Assembly (NCBI GenBank): GCA_035447945.1
Contig: DAOTHZ010000002.1
Span: 6,887 to 70,886, forward strand
Length of the DNA stretch: 64,000 nt
Direction of reading: 5' to 3'
Origin: Syntrophomonas_B sp035447945
GTDB lineage: Bacteria > Bacillota > Syntrophomonadia > Syntrophomonadales > Syntrophomonadaceae
Part shown: positions 24,545 through 33,320 of the stretch, in pieces
Layout of the letters: each line of letters starts with the position of its first letter
How positions within the stretch are numbered: position 1 is the stretch's first letter
The notes under the pieces: generated by a model
Databases searched by the model: none
Told to the model about the DNA's origin: nothing
Seen by the model: the letters and a program-made list of their open reading frames with translations, nothing else
Program-made: the position numbers and the translations under genes

Positions 24545-25138
24545 CTACCTCCCTGAATGGCTCAGATTTCTGAACAGCCAATCCAGGGTCACGGCAACAA
24601 CACTGGCGCAGCAGGTGGCAAAGATACAGGCACCTACGATTTCTGTGGGGTTGGCCGACCCGTATGACACTCGAATGCCAATAATGGTTGCCGGAATCAG
24701 CGTGATACAGGAAGTATTCAGGGCCAGAAAGGTACACATGGCGGGAGAGGCTTGATCACTTCCGCCATTTAACTGCTGCATTTCCTGCATGGCTTTCATG
24801 CCAAAAGGGGTGGCAGCGTTGCCCAGCCCCAGCATGTTGGCGCTGAGATTTAAGACAATGGCCCCCATGGCCGGATGCCCGGCCGGGATGGAAGGAAAAA
24901 GCCATTTGAGCAAGGGATTCAACAGATAGGCCAGGATTCGGATCAAACCACCTTTTTCAGCAATCTTCATGATCCCCAGCCACAGCGCCATAATACCGAT
25001 CAAATTAAAGCACACCTCAACGGCATCGCGCGCCGCACCCAGCGCCGCCTGGCTGACCACTTCAATATTACCGTTGCAGGCAGCGGCGATGATGCCTGAA
25101 GCCAGCAGCAAAAGCCAAATCACATTTAACAAATCCAT
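24545..25138 (-). CDS. spmA: Spore maturation protein A
   Basis: Integral membrane partner of SpmB in the late sporulation dehydration step. The 197-residue protein begins MDLLNVIWLLLLASGIIAAACNGN and contains MALWLGIMKIAEKGGLI, LNLSANMLGLGNAATPFGMKAMQEMQ and CTFLALNTSCITLIPATIIGIR, all family signatures. I start it at the ATG 25138 by comparison with family length. A GTG at 25153 upstream is possible because the ribosome site is very close. Confidence 0.92.
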   Translation of the reverse strand: MDLLNVIWLLLLASGIIAAACNGNIEVVSQAALGAARDAVEVCFNLIGIMALWLGIMKIAEKGGLIRILAYLLNPLLKWLFPSIPAGHPAMGAIVLNLSANMLGLGNAATPFGMKAMQEMQQLNGGSDQASPAMCTFLALNTSCITLIPATIIGIRVSYGSANPTEIVGACIFATCCASVVAVTLDWLFRNLSHSGR

Positions 25139-25195
25139 CCCCCCTGCTTGCACAAATCCTGTTTAAGCAAGTTATGAAAGGGGGCCGGAAAATAG

Positions 25196-25222
25196 AACAA
25201 CCCGCTTTTATGCGGGCTGTCA
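25196..25222 (-). terminator. Weak hairpin after ytfJ
   Basis: ACAACCCGC and GCGGGCTGT pair with one mismatch around a short loop (25197-25219). The run of T on the minus strand is interrupted, so termination would be partial. It lies between ytfJ and spmA. Confidence 0.4.
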
Positions 25223-25267
25223 TCCAGGCAGGCAAAGGCCTGGCATTATTCGCTGCCGTGCCCTGCT

Positions 25268-25696
25268 TTAATGGGCTGCAGTTCCCTCTGCTTCATGGCG
25301 GTTGCGTCGTTCCATCAAGCCTTCCAACTTGTCGATGAGCTGCGGGGCCAGGTCGACCACTCTTTCGGCCAGGGTATTGCCATTGACGGAAAGCAATCGC
25401 ACATCGTTCATCCTGACTACCAAAAAGCCCACTGGTTTAACGGATACGCCTGCTCCGCTGCCTCCTCCGAAAGGTATCTCCTGGCTCTTATTGCTGTTGT
25501 CAAACTCATACTCCCCGCCGCCGGCTGCAAATCCGCAAGCTACCTGGGAAACAGGAATGATCACCGTACCATCATTGGTTTCTACGGCATCGCCTACCAC
25601 GGTATTGACATCCACCATTTCCTTAATGCTTTCCATGGCGGTTTTCATCAACCCTTCAATAGGACGGCTGTTGCCGAAGTTTTGCTGCGATTCCAT
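25268..25696 (-). CDS. ytfJ: Sporulation protein YtfJ (GerW family)
   Basis: Small soluble forespore-type protein of unknown biochemical role, named for its sporulation expression in Bacillus. The 142-residue product has the conserved PIEGLMKTAMESIKEMVDVNTVVGDAVE start and the Gly-rich core PVSQVACGFAAGGGEY, then FGGGSGAGVSVKPVGFLVV. It overlaps the upstream ytfI-like gene by 41 bases, the same pairing as in Bacillus. Confidence 0.92.
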   Translation of the reverse strand: MESQQNFGNSRPIEGLMKTAMESIKEMVDVNTVVGDAVETNDGTVIIPVSQVACGFAAGGGEYEFDNSNKSQEIPFGGGSGAGVSVKPVGFLVVRMNDVRLLSVNGNTLAERVVDLAPQLIDKLEGLMERRNRHEAEGTAAH

Positions 25697-26315
25697 CCAT
25701 CCACCACCTGACTTTCCATACTGTTAAATAGATTGTTATGGTGATAATATGTACGATTCGTATTTTTAATATACAATCAATTTGACTGGCAAAATCAGTG
25801 CTCAAATAATCCGGTTCCACCACCAGCTGCACCTTCTTAAGGTGACTGTGGCGGGTCAGCCAGTTCATCCCCCATCCTTTGATCATCCACAGCAGCCCGG
25901 TATAAATAGCTGCCCGCATGGCATCCTTTCCGCCCACCCGGCTTTCCCAGCTAAATTTTTCCATCACGGTCAAGGTCAGAATTTTTTTCAATACGACCCC
26001 CATTTGTTGTTCCCAGACGGACAACAAATGCAAACGTCGCGGCCGCAGCAGCTTCTTCAGGAATTGCTTCCAGCTGCTTGTTTGTTGGGTTTTAAAACTT
26101 TTTTGCCAGCGATCCATCAGTAAAGATTCCAGGAAATGTAAACGCGGATCGGTATAGTCATAGATTTGCTCAAAGCGATAAAAAGGCAGGCCGAAACGAA
26201 TTTGTATCCCCTGAAACCGCTCATTGCCGGTCACCATGATTTCTATACGAAAGGTAATGTACAGCGATAATACCAGAGCCACAGCCAGAAAATTAAAAAC
26301 GATATGGAATTTCAT
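25656..26315 (-). CDS. DUF2953 membrane protein (YtfI-like)
   Basis: A 219-residue protein with an N-terminal membrane segment (FNFLAVALVLSLYITFRIEI), a central charged region and further hydrophobic stretches near the C-terminus. The DUF2953 pattern GMNWLTRHSHLKKVQLVVEPDY is seen near residue 150. The neighbouring ytfJ supports a sporulation role, function unknown. The start at 26315 is 7 bases after GGGAG. Confidence 0.8.
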   Translation of the reverse strand: MKFHIVFNFLAVALVLSLYITFRIEIMVTGNERFQGIQIRFGLPFYRFEQIYDYTDPRLHFLESLLMDRWQKSFKTQQTSSWKQFLKKLLRPRRLHLLSVWEQQMGVVLKKILTLTVMEKFSWESRVGGKDAMRAAIYTGLLWMIKGWGMNWLTRHSHLKKVQLVVEPDYLSTDFASQIDCILKIRIVHIITITIYLTVWKVRWWMDGIAAKLRQQPSY

Positions 26316-26371
26316 CGGCATTCTCCCGTTTTTCCATATCGTTCCCCGTTATTGAGCGGCTATGCAACAGA

Positions 26372-26929
26372 TTATGGTTTTTTGGCTTTCGCAATGGTGG
26401 TTTCGATCTCTCTTACGATCTGTTCCATCTCCCGGGCAATGATCAGATTGCTGCGACCTTGCCGAAAGGTGGGACAATGCAAATTGTAGTCAAGGATCTT
26501 CTTGTCGATTTTCTCCAGATCGGCCTTTCTTTCCATGAAAAACAATTCCTTTTTATATTCAAACCGCTGCTGCGCCCGCTCGTCATGTTGATCCGTCCAG
26601 AACACCTGGCAGTAACGTTTGAAATAATCGATTTCACGGCACAGTTTGTCCTGGGCTGCATCAATCTCCTTGCCCAATTCAATCCAATACGGGGCAAAAT
26701 CGTTGTCTTTCAGGATTTTATTCGCCATGCGCATTTCTGCCGGTTCAAATGGGTTTTCTTCCAAATTCAACGGCTTGCCGGCTCCGGCCAGATTGTCAAA
26801 GTCTCCACGTTGCCGGGCTTTGATGATTTGTTCTTCCACCAGGTCGCGGGTACTGCTCATATAGCGAGCCAGTTTTCGATTTTGCTGCGCTTTTTGCATG
26901 ATTTCTTCTTCCAGGTCTTTGTTTCCCAT
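26372..26929 (-). CDS. DUF1992 / DnaJ-homologue-associated protein
   Basis: A 185-residue helical, charged protein. The DUF1992 (DnaJC28 conserved) signature VEEQIIKARQRGDFDNLAGAGKPLNLEENPFEPAEMRMANKILKDND lies at residues 31-77. The remainder is a predicted coiled coil. Proteins of this family are found beside chaperone genes in some genomes, but no J-domain is present here and its role is unknown. It stands between ytfI and scpB. Confidence 0.85.
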   Translation of the reverse strand: MGNKDLEEEIMQKAQQNRKLARYMSSTRDLVEEQIIKARQRGDFDNLAGAGKPLNLEENPFEPAEMRMANKILKDNDFAPYWIELGKEIDAAQDKLCREIDYFKRYCQVFWTDQHDERAQQRFEYKKELFFMERKADLEKIDKKILDYNLHCPTFRQGRSNLIIAREMEQIVREIETTIAKAKKP

Positions 26930-26987
26930 GGCTGGCTCTTCCTTTCCTCATCATGTCAATCGCAACCGCACTTGCCTGGTCAGTCGT

Positions 26988-27509
26988 TTAAGGTAATTCG
27001 TTCTCCGGGTTAGGAAGTTCCTCCAAACTGGACAGGCCAAATATTTTCATGAATTCGTAACTGGTCCGGTAGAGAATCGGCTTGCCTGCCGCCTCTTTGT
27101 GCCCGTCTTCCCTGATAATGCCTTTTTCCAACAGGTTGCTGAGCACCCGTTCGACTTTGACGCCCCGAATTTGCTCGATCTCAGCCCGGGTCACCGGCTG
27201 TCGGTAGGCTATGACCGCCAGTGTTTCCAAGGCTGCCGCCGACAACCGCAGGCGGGCCGGCTTGACCAGCTTGCTGAGTATCCCGGCAAACTCTGGTTTG
27301 GTGGCCATAATATAGCCTCCCTCCAGGGAGATGATCTGCAATCCCCGGGAAGGTGACTGGTGATATTCCAGTATCAATTCCTGCATAATGGAGCGCAGAT
27401 CCGCTTCCTCTATTTGCAGCATTTCCAGCAGTTCAGCTGTCTCCAACCGTTCTCCGCTGACAAACAGCAAAGCTTCAATTGCGGCTTTTATGTCTTCCCG
27501 CATCAGCAT
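26988..27509 (-). CDS. scpB: Segregation and condensation protein B
   Basis: Winged-helix kleisin-associated subunit of the SMC-ScpAB condensin that compacts and segregates the chromosome. The 173-residue protein begins with IKAAIEALLFVSGERLE and contains the conserved LSAAALETLAVIAYRQPVTRAEIEQIRGV. It overlaps scpA by 7 bases. The 5' AGGAG site is 9 bases before the ATG. A parS site for the ParB partner of this machinery is at 57599. Confidence 0.95.
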   Translation of the reverse strand: MLMREDIKAAIEALLFVSGERLETAELLEMLQIEEADLRSIMQELILEYHQSPSRGLQIISLEGGYIMATKPEFAGILSKLVKPARLRLSAAALETLAVIAYRQPVTRAEIEQIRGVKVERVLSNLLEKGIIREDGHKEAAGKPILYRTSYEFMKIFGLSSLEELPNPENELP

Positions 27510-28225
27510 GGTGCGCTCTCCTGTAGACGTAATAGGATATCCCCGAATCGGCTCTCCTGAACCGCTTCGATCCGATTCAGGCGAATCAACTCCAAAATTG
27601 CCAGGAACCCGGCCAGAATCTCCCGCCGCTGTTGATAACCAACAAACATATTATGAAAACTGGTCTGTTTCACCTTCTGCAGACACTGCATGATTTCCTC
27701 CATTTTCGCGTCAACATTGATATCTCCCTGGGGAACACAATAGCCCGCTGTCTCCAGCTCGTCTTCCTGGAGCCGCAAATATACCCGCAGCAGCGTTTGC
27801 ACAGAGGCTACAATTTCTTTGGCCGGTTCGATCATGTCCAGTTGTCCATGGCGAAAGAAAGGCCGCGGATAATTCTCATCTAATCGTAATGCCAACCATT
27901 CCGCCGCCTTTTTATAGCGTTTGTAGGCGATGAGCCGGCTGACCAGTTCTTCGCGGGGATCGGCTTCCTCGTCCTCTGTTGTTTCTGGTTTGCCCGGCAG
28001 CAGCATCCGGGCTTTGAGGCTGAGCAGATAGGAGGCCATCATTAAAAATTCACCAATCTGATCGAGTTCCATATGTCCGCTGCCGGTAACAAAATGCATG
28101 TATTGATCGGTGATGATGGCGATGGGAATATCGTAAATATTCATTTCATTCTTCTCTACCAGATAAAGCAGCAAGTCGAGGGGGCCGTAAAAGTGTTCCA
28201 GGTTGACTACATAATCCACAGGCAT
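27503..28225 (-). CDS. scpA: Segregation and condensation protein A
   Basis: Kleisin subunit that bridges SMC heads in bacterial condensin. The 240-residue protein starts with YVVNLEHFYGPLDLLLYLVEKNEMNIYDIPIAIITDQY, the signature N-terminal SMC-binding domain, and has a C-terminal winged helix (ILAGFLAILELIRLNRIEAVQ). It is directly upstream of scpB and only 9 bases after a site-2 protease gene, so it is likely in an operon from that side. Confidence 0.95.
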   Translation of the reverse strand: MPVDYVVNLEHFYGPLDLLLYLVEKNEMNIYDIPIAIITDQYMHFVTGSGHMELDQIGEFLMMASYLLSLKARMLLPGKPETTEDEEADPREELVSRLIAYKRYKKAAEWLALRLDENYPRPFFRHGQLDMIEPAKEIVASVQTLLRVYLRLQEDELETAGYCVPQGDINVDAKMEEIMQCLQKVKQTSFHNMFVGYQQRREILAGFLAILELIRLNRIEAVQESRFGDILLRLQESAPC

Positions 28226-28234
28226 TGCCCTCCG

Positions 28235-28867
28235 CTAAAAAACTGTCCCGTAAATAATAGTGTAAATCATGTTGTACAGAGGCCAGATAATTTTTCCGGC
28301 TAAATCGGTAAAAATGATCAGTAACAGCAGCAACGGGCCAAATTGCTCCAGAGAATAAATAAAATTGGCCCCCTTGTCCGGCAGGATCCCTGCCAGGATT
28401 TTGGAACCGTCCAGCGGGGGCACCGGCAGCAGGTTAAACACCGCCAGTATAATGTTGATCTGAATCAGCGGAATGAGCATCTGGATGACTGCTCCCAGAG
28501 CGCCGCCGTAGAGACCGGTTTGCGGATCAAAACCGATCAACCTCAATAGGATCATACCGGCGAAGGCCAACAGCAGATTCATGGCCGGACCGGCAAAAGA
28601 GACCAGCATCATGCCGGTTTTGATACTGACGTTTTTAAAGTTATAGGGGTTGACCTGCACCGGTTTGGCCCAGCCAAAATGCAGCAACAGCAATGCAAAA
28701 AAGCCGATCCAGTCGATATGGGGCAACGGATTGATGGTCAGCCGCCCCTGGTAATAGGGAGTGTCGTCTCCCAGCCAGTCAGCCACCCGTCCATGAGCAT
28801 ATTCATGAAAAGTCAGCGCAATCAAAATTGCCGGCAAGGTAATCAGCATGTTATATATGAATTGCAT
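28235..28867 (-). CDS. Site-2 protease family (M50) membrane peptidase
   Basis: Intramembrane zinc metalloprotease of 210 residues. The HEYAH catalytic motif lies near residue 21 and the NLLPVPPLDGSKIL (NPDG-like) motif near residue 146. The family resembles the FtsH-independent SpoIVFB/RseP-like short S2P group. It overlaps the upstream nucleotidyltransferase by 17 bases. The cleaved substrate is unknown. Confidence 0.9.
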   Translation of the reverse strand: MQFIYNMLITLPAILIALTFHEYAHGRVADWLGDDTPYYQGRLTINPLPHIDWIGFFALLLLHFGWAKPVQVNPYNFKNVSIKTGMMLVSFAGPAMNLLLAFAGMILLRLIGFDPQTGLYGGALGAVIQMLIPLIQINIILAVFNLLPVPPLDGSKILAGILPDKGANFIYSLEQFGPLLLLLIIFTDLAGKIIWPLYNMIYTIIYGTVF

Positions 28868-31496
28868 TGGGTATGCTCCCTTCTTCGAGCCATTGTTTGA
28901 CCATCTCTATTTCTTCCTGGCGGCTCATCAGCTTTGCATCCAGCTTGTATTCATACAGCCTTTCCAAAATCAGTTTAAAAGCCGGTCCCGGCTTCAGCCC
29001 CAAGTCCCGCAAATCCTGACCATTGATGGCAATGGTCACGCGTTCCTTCTGATCCAGGTATTGGTTGATCCGGTCCCAGGCCCCTTCATCCTTGATGCAC
29101 AACAACAAATACAGCTTGTTTTCATTGTCCAGCCCGGAGAGCATGCGGTCAAAATCACTGGGCACCAGCAACCGGTTTTCACTGATCCGCGCCGCCAGCT
29201 GAGGAATGGCGGCCGCATCAATGATCGCTTTTTTGGCGGTACGGTCAATGGGATAATTCTGCAGGATCTCTTCGCGGCTTTCCGCATTTACCTGGGCAAA
29301 GAGAATCAGCAAATAGATCAGCCAGGTTCTGAATCTCCATCCGTAGTATCTGTCCAACCACCAGCCGGTGACCAGCGGTACTCTTTTAAATTTACTCCAA
29401 CTGACTTTTTCAAAATTGATTTCCGGCAGAACATATTTCCATACCCCGATTTCCTGCATCCGCCGCAATGCTGGCAAAGGGTCCTTTTCGTTCAGAATGA
29501 GAATCAACTCGGAAAGGATCCGTTTATGGGAAAGTTTGCCCAACAAGCGGCGTTCAATGGCATCCCGGGCAAATCTCATTGTATCTGTTTCGATCTTGAA
29601 TTGATAGCGCTGTTCAAAACGAATCGCCCGAATGATTCTGGTGGGATCCTCCACAAAGCTGAAATTGTAAAGGATGCGAATCAACCCCTGGCGCAAGTCG
29701 TTGCTGCCGCCGAAGTAATCAATCAATTCTCCAAAATGTCCGGGATTGAGACAGATAGCCAAGGTATTGATGGTAAAATCCCGCCGGTACATATCCTCCT
29801 TGAGCGAGGACTTCTCCACCTGAGGCAGGGCTGCCGGAAACTCATAATACTCAGTACGGGCGGTGGCTACATCTATTTTGCTGCCATCCGGCAGAATCAC
29901 CGCGGCGGTGCCAAACCTTTCGTGGGTACGCAGTTTGGCTTTAAAAGTGTCCGCCAGCGCGGCTGCCAGTCTCAATCCATCGCCTTCCACCACCAGATCA
30001 ACGTCAAAGTTGCTCACCTGCAACAGCAGATCCCGGACAAAACCACCCACACAATACACGGTGTAATCAAGCCCGGCAGCAATCTCTCCCGCCGTGCGCA
30101 AGAAGTTCAGCAATTGCTGCGGCAGTTGTCGGTGCATTTGTTCGCTGCAGTTTTCCCAGGAACCCTCGGAATAAGAATACAGCAATTCATGGTCTTCTGG
30201 ATAATCGTCCCCGTGCAGCGTACGTAAAATATCAGTCCGGGAAACGATACCAAGCAACCTGTCTTCCTCAATCACCGGCAACCGGCCAATGTCATGCTCC
30301 ACCATCAGCTTTTGAATATCACTGACCGGCGTACTGGCTGTAACGGAGAGTACGTCAGCCGTCATAAAGCCCTTGACCGGGGCGTGGCCCAAGAGATGAA
30401 TCCTGGCTTTGTCTACATCCCGGCGGGAGATCATGCCGATCATTTTTCCATTTTCGACCACCGGCATGCCGGTATGTCCGTAGCGAAGCATCAATCTCCC
30501 GGCTTCCTCCATACTAATGGTGGAACGCAGGGTTTTAACCGGGCTGGACATGATATCGGCAGCCGTTATGGAAGGATGAATCAGTAATTTCAGGTTGTCA
30601 AGAATGATCGCTTCCACTGCCGCGCATTCCTGGGAGCGCACCAGAGCTGACGCAGCTTGGTCATGTCCCCTTCCTCCCAGTGGTTTGAGGACATCATTGA
30701 CTTTCACCTGACTGCTGCGACTCCTGCCAATCACATGCACCTTGCCTTCCATTTTGGCAATCACAAAAGCCGCATCACAGTTTTCCATCTCAAACAAACG
30801 ATACGTCACCAGATCCAGACCTGGAACAAACTCGGTTCCCGAGAAAATTGCCGTAACGATATCCCAATCCTTGATCTTGTAATGGGTGCCGGCTTCAATC
30901 AGCTTGTGAAGCGTCTGGCGCTGTTCTTCGGAAAATGGCTGTTCCATAAAACTACTCACTACAGCCAGATTGGCCCCGCAACTCAACAAATAGGCGACCG
31001 CCCTGGCATCGCGGGAGGTGGTGGAAGGAAACAGCAAACTGCCGGTATCATCATAAATTCCCAAGGAAAAAATCGTCGCATCGAAAGGACTGATGGAAAT
31101 ATTGCGCTCCATAATCTTTTCCACCAAAATGGTGGTAGCTGCCCCGGTAGGGTGAATCTCGACGATACTGCCGCGCATATCATCTTCGCTTTGCGGATGA
31201 TGGTCATAGATGTGAATGTCCAGCCCCGGGTTATTCAATACCCCGGACAGTTGGGCCAGCCGATGGGGACTGGCAGTATCCACCAGCACCAGTCTTTGCA
31301 CGGCTTTAACATCAATTTCTTTCGCGGTCTTGATGGCCAGCAAATCTTTATACAGCGACATAAACCTTTTCACGCTTTTATTGACGGTACCGGAAAAGAC
31401 CCGGACCGCTCCCGGATATAACTTGGCGGCCGCTGCCATACAGGCCAGGCCGTCAAAATCAAGCGCATTATGCGAAGTAATAATTTCCAAAGTCAT
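28851..31496 (-). CDS. DHH-CBS-tRNA nucleotidyltransferase/poly(A) polymerase fusion
   Basis: An 881-residue, four-part protein. Residues about 1-310 are a DHH/DHHA1 phosphoesterase with NALDFDGLACM, VDTASPHRL, YDHHPQ and GGRGHDQAAS. Two CBS domains follow at about 318-430. About 465-600 is a class II nucleotidyltransferase head with VGGFVRDLLL and FDVDLVVEGDG, then the family's RRDFTINTLAI and DPTRIIRAIRFEQR. This is the CCA-adding or A-adding tRNA nucleotidyltransferase fold. DHH could be a nanoRNase or cyclic-dinucleotide phosphodiesterase and CBS an adenine nucleotide sensor; those roles are inferred. Confidence 0.9.
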   Translation of the reverse strand: MTLEIITSHNALDFDGLACMAAAAKLYPGAVRVFSGTVNKSVKRFMSLYKDLLAIKTAKEIDVKAVQRLVLVDTASPHRLAQLSGVLNNPGLDIHIYDHHPQSEDDMRGSIVEIHPTGAATTILVEKIMERNISISPFDATIFSLGIYDDTGSLLFPSTTSRDARAVAYLLSCGANLAVVSSFMEQPFSEEQRQTLHKLIEAGTHYKIKDWDIVTAIFSGTEFVPGLDLVTYRLFEMENCDAAFVIAKMEGKVHVIGRSRSSQVKVNDVLKPLGGRGHDQAASALVRSQECAAVEAIILDNLKLLIHPSITAADIMSSPVKTLRSTISMEEAGRLMLRYGHTGMPVVENGKMIGMISRRDVDKARIHLLGHAPVKGFMTADVLSVTASTPVSDIQKLMVEHDIGRLPVIEEDRLLGIVSRTDILRTLHGDDYPEDHELLYSYSEGSWENCSEQMHRQLPQQLLNFLRTAGEIAAGLDYTVYCVGGFVRDLLLQVSNFDVDLVVEGDGLRLAAALADTFKAKLRTHERFGTAAVILPDGSKIDVATARTEYYEFPAALPQVEKSSLKEDMYRRDFTINTLAICLNPGHFGELIDYFGGSNDLRQGLIRILYNFSFVEDPTRIIRAIRFEQRYQFKIETDTMRFARDAIERRLLGKLSHKRILSELILILNEKDPLPALRRMQEIGVWKYVLPEINFEKVSWSKFKRVPLVTGWWLDRYYGWRFRTWLIYLLILFAQVNAESREEILQNYPIDRTAKKAIIDAAAIPQLAARISENRLLVPSDFDRMLSGLDNENKLYLLLCIKDEGAWDRINQYLDQKERVTIAINGQDLRDLGLKPGPAFKLILERLYEYKLDAKLMSRQEEIEMVKQWLEEGSIPNAIHI

Positions 31497-31581
31497 TCTC
31501 CAATACTCAAACTAACTGCATTATAGCATACCGCTACCCTGCTTGACACTTGTCGCCTTAATACCCCCACCCTGCAGCAAT

Positions 31582-31626
31582 AAAAAATCCGCTCAAGCAA
31601 CGTCTCCCGACATATCTTGCGCGGAT
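31582..31626 (-). terminator. Rho-independent terminator after lapA
   Basis: ATCCGC and CAAG at 31587-31597 pair with CTTG and GCGGAT at 31616-31626. On the minus strand six T follow at 31582-31587. It lies 32 bases after the lapA stop. Confidence 0.7.
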
Positions 31627-31657
31627 GGCAGCAAATGATTTGTGACTGATCGTTTTT

Positions 31658-31969
31658 TTAAGGGATGTTTGGCTTGTTTCCCGCAGGTGCATCAGTCATT
31701 TTGGCTCTCAAAGCAATAATTTCCTTTTCCAGTTTTTTATTGTAATGAGTCAACTCGTTTATCTTTCGTCCTGTTTTAAAAGCCCTGAAGCTGTCAATTA
31801 AAAAAGTAATGATCGCGCCCCCCAAAGCAGCAATTAGAGCAACCAACGCCAGTGAAACTTCTGCCGTACGCCAGCTGATAAATTGAATCGTCACCGGCGT
31901 ATTGTTCTGTAACACAAAAACAACAATACAAATCATAAATACCAAAGCTCCAACCAAATATGCCGGCAT
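31658..31969 (-). CDS. lapA: LapA-family (DUF1049) membrane protein
   Basis: A 103-residue protein with two membrane spans (residues 3-21 and about 40-60) and a C-terminal coiled-coil helix (KINELTHYNKKLEKEIIALRAKM). The FVLQNNTPVTIQFISW segment between them is the DUF1049 signature. In E. coli LapA partners LapB in lipopolysaccharide control, but in Gram-positives its job is unknown. Confidence 0.85.
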   Translation of the reverse strand: MPAYLVGALVFMICIVVFVLQNNTPVTIQFISWRTAEVSLALVALIAALGGAIITFLIDSFRAFKTGRKINELTHYNKKLEKEIIALRAKMTDAPAGNKPNIP

Positions 31970-32097
31970 AAATCCGTTCCCCCTAACATATTTATATCAA
32001 AAGCATTATATACTGATTATTGTAAGGATTTTGGCTTGCAAAGGGAAGCAAAATTATTGTAAATTGCTATATATGGCACCCGGCCATGCTATAACAC

Positions 32098-32126
32098 TTG
32101 CAAATAAAACCAACTTGAGATAAAAT
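32098..32126 (+). promoter_or_regulatory. Predicted sigma-A promoter of the CDF exporter
   Basis: TTGCAA, 17-base spacer, TAAAAT, giving a start near 32133. The distance to the gene, about 114 bases, leaves room for a regulatory leader. Confidence 0.65.
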
Positions 32127-32132
32127 AATTAA

Positions 32133-32246
32133 AGCTATATATATTCAAGTCAGGTTAATTTAACCAGGCTCGCAATGGGCAGCGGAATACCGCGGGACTT
32201 CCAAAAACAGTGGAGTCCCGCTATTTTTATAAAAGGGAGTTAGACC
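32133..32246 (+). promoter_or_regulatory. Candidate riboswitch-type attenuator leader of a metal exporter
   Basis: The leader can fold as a four-way junction. P1 pairs AAGTC (32147-32151) with GACTT (32196-32200). Inside are GGTTA/TAACC (32153-32165), GCTC/GGGC (32168-32180) and GCGG/CCGC (32182-32193). The 3' arms of P1 and the last stem are also the 5' arm of a terminator: GCGGGACT, a T bulge, then CCA (32192-32203) pair with TGGAGTCCCGC (32211-32221), followed by TATTTTTAT. The two folds exclude each other. The four-way junction, size and downstream CDF gene resemble the NiCo (czcD) riboswitch in outline, but the conserved core bases are not convincingly present by eye. Confidence 0.5.
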
Positions 32247-33197
32247 TTGGGCGCAATAAAAACAGTCCGTACGCTGTGGGCGGATGAAAAACAAAGAGTC
32301 GCTTTCATTTCGATCCTTTCGAATACTACCTTGGTGTTGTTAAAACTGATGGCCGGAATTCTGACCAGCTCGGTCAGCATCATCTCCGAGGCCATCCATT
32401 CCGGGCTGGATCTGCTGGCGGCCATCATTGCTTTTATTGCTGTACGTATTTCCAGTACACCGCCCGACGACAAACATCATTACGGGCATGGCAAATTTGA
32501 AAATATGTCGGGAACGATTGAAGCGCTGCTGATTTTTGTCGCCGCGATCTGGATTATTGTGGAGGCCTACGAAAAAATCATCCACGGCGCGCAAGTGGTA
32601 ACGATTGGAATCGGCATCGCGGTGATGGCTTTTGCCTCGCTGGTCAACTGGCTGGTATCCGGATTATTGATGAGAACAGCACGCAAAACCGACTCGATTG
32701 CCTTGGAAGCAGATGCTCTGCATCTGCGCACCGATGTTTATACTTCGTTGGGCGTCATGTTAGGTTTGCTGGTCATTGCAATCACCGACATCCAGATTCT
32801 CGATCCGATCATTGCCATTGCCGTTGCCCTGCTGATTTGCAAAGCCGCCTACGATCTGACGGTCAAGGCTTTGATCCCCTTGTTGGATGTCGCTCTCCCG
32901 CCTGAAGAAGAGGCAATCATCAAAGAAGCGATTGATTCGGTAAGTCTGGACAGCCTGGTCAATTTTCATCAGCTGCGGACCCGCAAGGCAGGCGCGGAAA
33001 GATATGTCGACATGCATTTGGTCTTCCCCCGCAATTTATCCTTTGCTGCAGTCCACGACATGTGTGACCGTATTGAAAATGAAATTGAACTGCGGCTCAA
33101 CCACGTTCACGTTTTGGTTCATGCCGAACCTTGTGAAGACGCCGACTGTGAACTGTGTCGTAAAAAAGAATGTGATATCAAAGCGGACGGTGATTAA
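32247..33197 (+). CDS. Cation diffusion facilitator family metal exporter
   Basis: A 316-residue inner-membrane antiporter that pumps divalent metals (Zn, Co, Ni, Fe or Mn) out of the cytoplasm. Six membrane segments are visible. The transport-site signatures are SEAIHSGLDLLAA near residue 48 and ADALHLRTDVYTSLG near residue 154. The cytosolic metal-binding domain follows. The C-terminus has a Cys-rich tail, EPCEDADCELCRKKECD. Starts at a TTG with GGGAG 7 bases upstream. Expression is probably set by the preceding attenuator. Confidence 0.93.
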   Translation: MGAIKTVRTLWADEKQRVAFISILSNTTLVLLKLMAGILTSSVSIISEAIHSGLDLLAAIIAFIAVRISSTPPDDKHHYGHGKFENMSGTIEALLIFVAAIWIIVEAYEKIIHGAQVVTIGIGIAVMAFASLVNWLVSGLLMRTARKTDSIALEADALHLRTDVYTSLGVMLGLLVIAITDIQILDPIIAIAVALLICKAAYDLTVKALIPLLDVALPPEEEAIIKEAIDSVSLDSLVNFHQLRTRKAGAERYVDMHLVFPRNLSFAAVHDMCDRIENEIELRLNHVHVLVHAEPCEDADCELCRKKECDIKADGD

Positions 33198-33254
33198 CCA
33201 ATCGGCTGGCAAAGGGGCATAGGATTAAGAGCGACAAAGCAAAAAGGCAAACGA

Positions 33255-33280
33255 AAAGCCCGTCCGACCAGACGGGCTTT
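33255..33280. terminator. Bidirectional terminator between the CDF gene and secF
   Basis: AAAGCCCGTC (33255-33264) and GACGGGCTTT (33271-33280) form a 10-base-pair stem with a 6-base loop. T and A runs lie on both sides for the converging genes. Confidence 0.8.
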
Positions 33281-33320
33281 CTTATGCTATACAGTCATGG
33301 CTTGTGCCCTCCGCCGCTGA

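Noticed and set aside
25172..25267. Possible riboswitch between spmA and ytfJ
   Set aside because: Only a weak simple hairpin is present; no aptamer-like structure.
28848..30227. Long plus-strand open frame (459 codons) opposite the nucleotidyltransferase fusion
   Set aside because: Lies entirely antisense to a well-supported multi-domain gene, has no ribosome site and no recognisable motifs.
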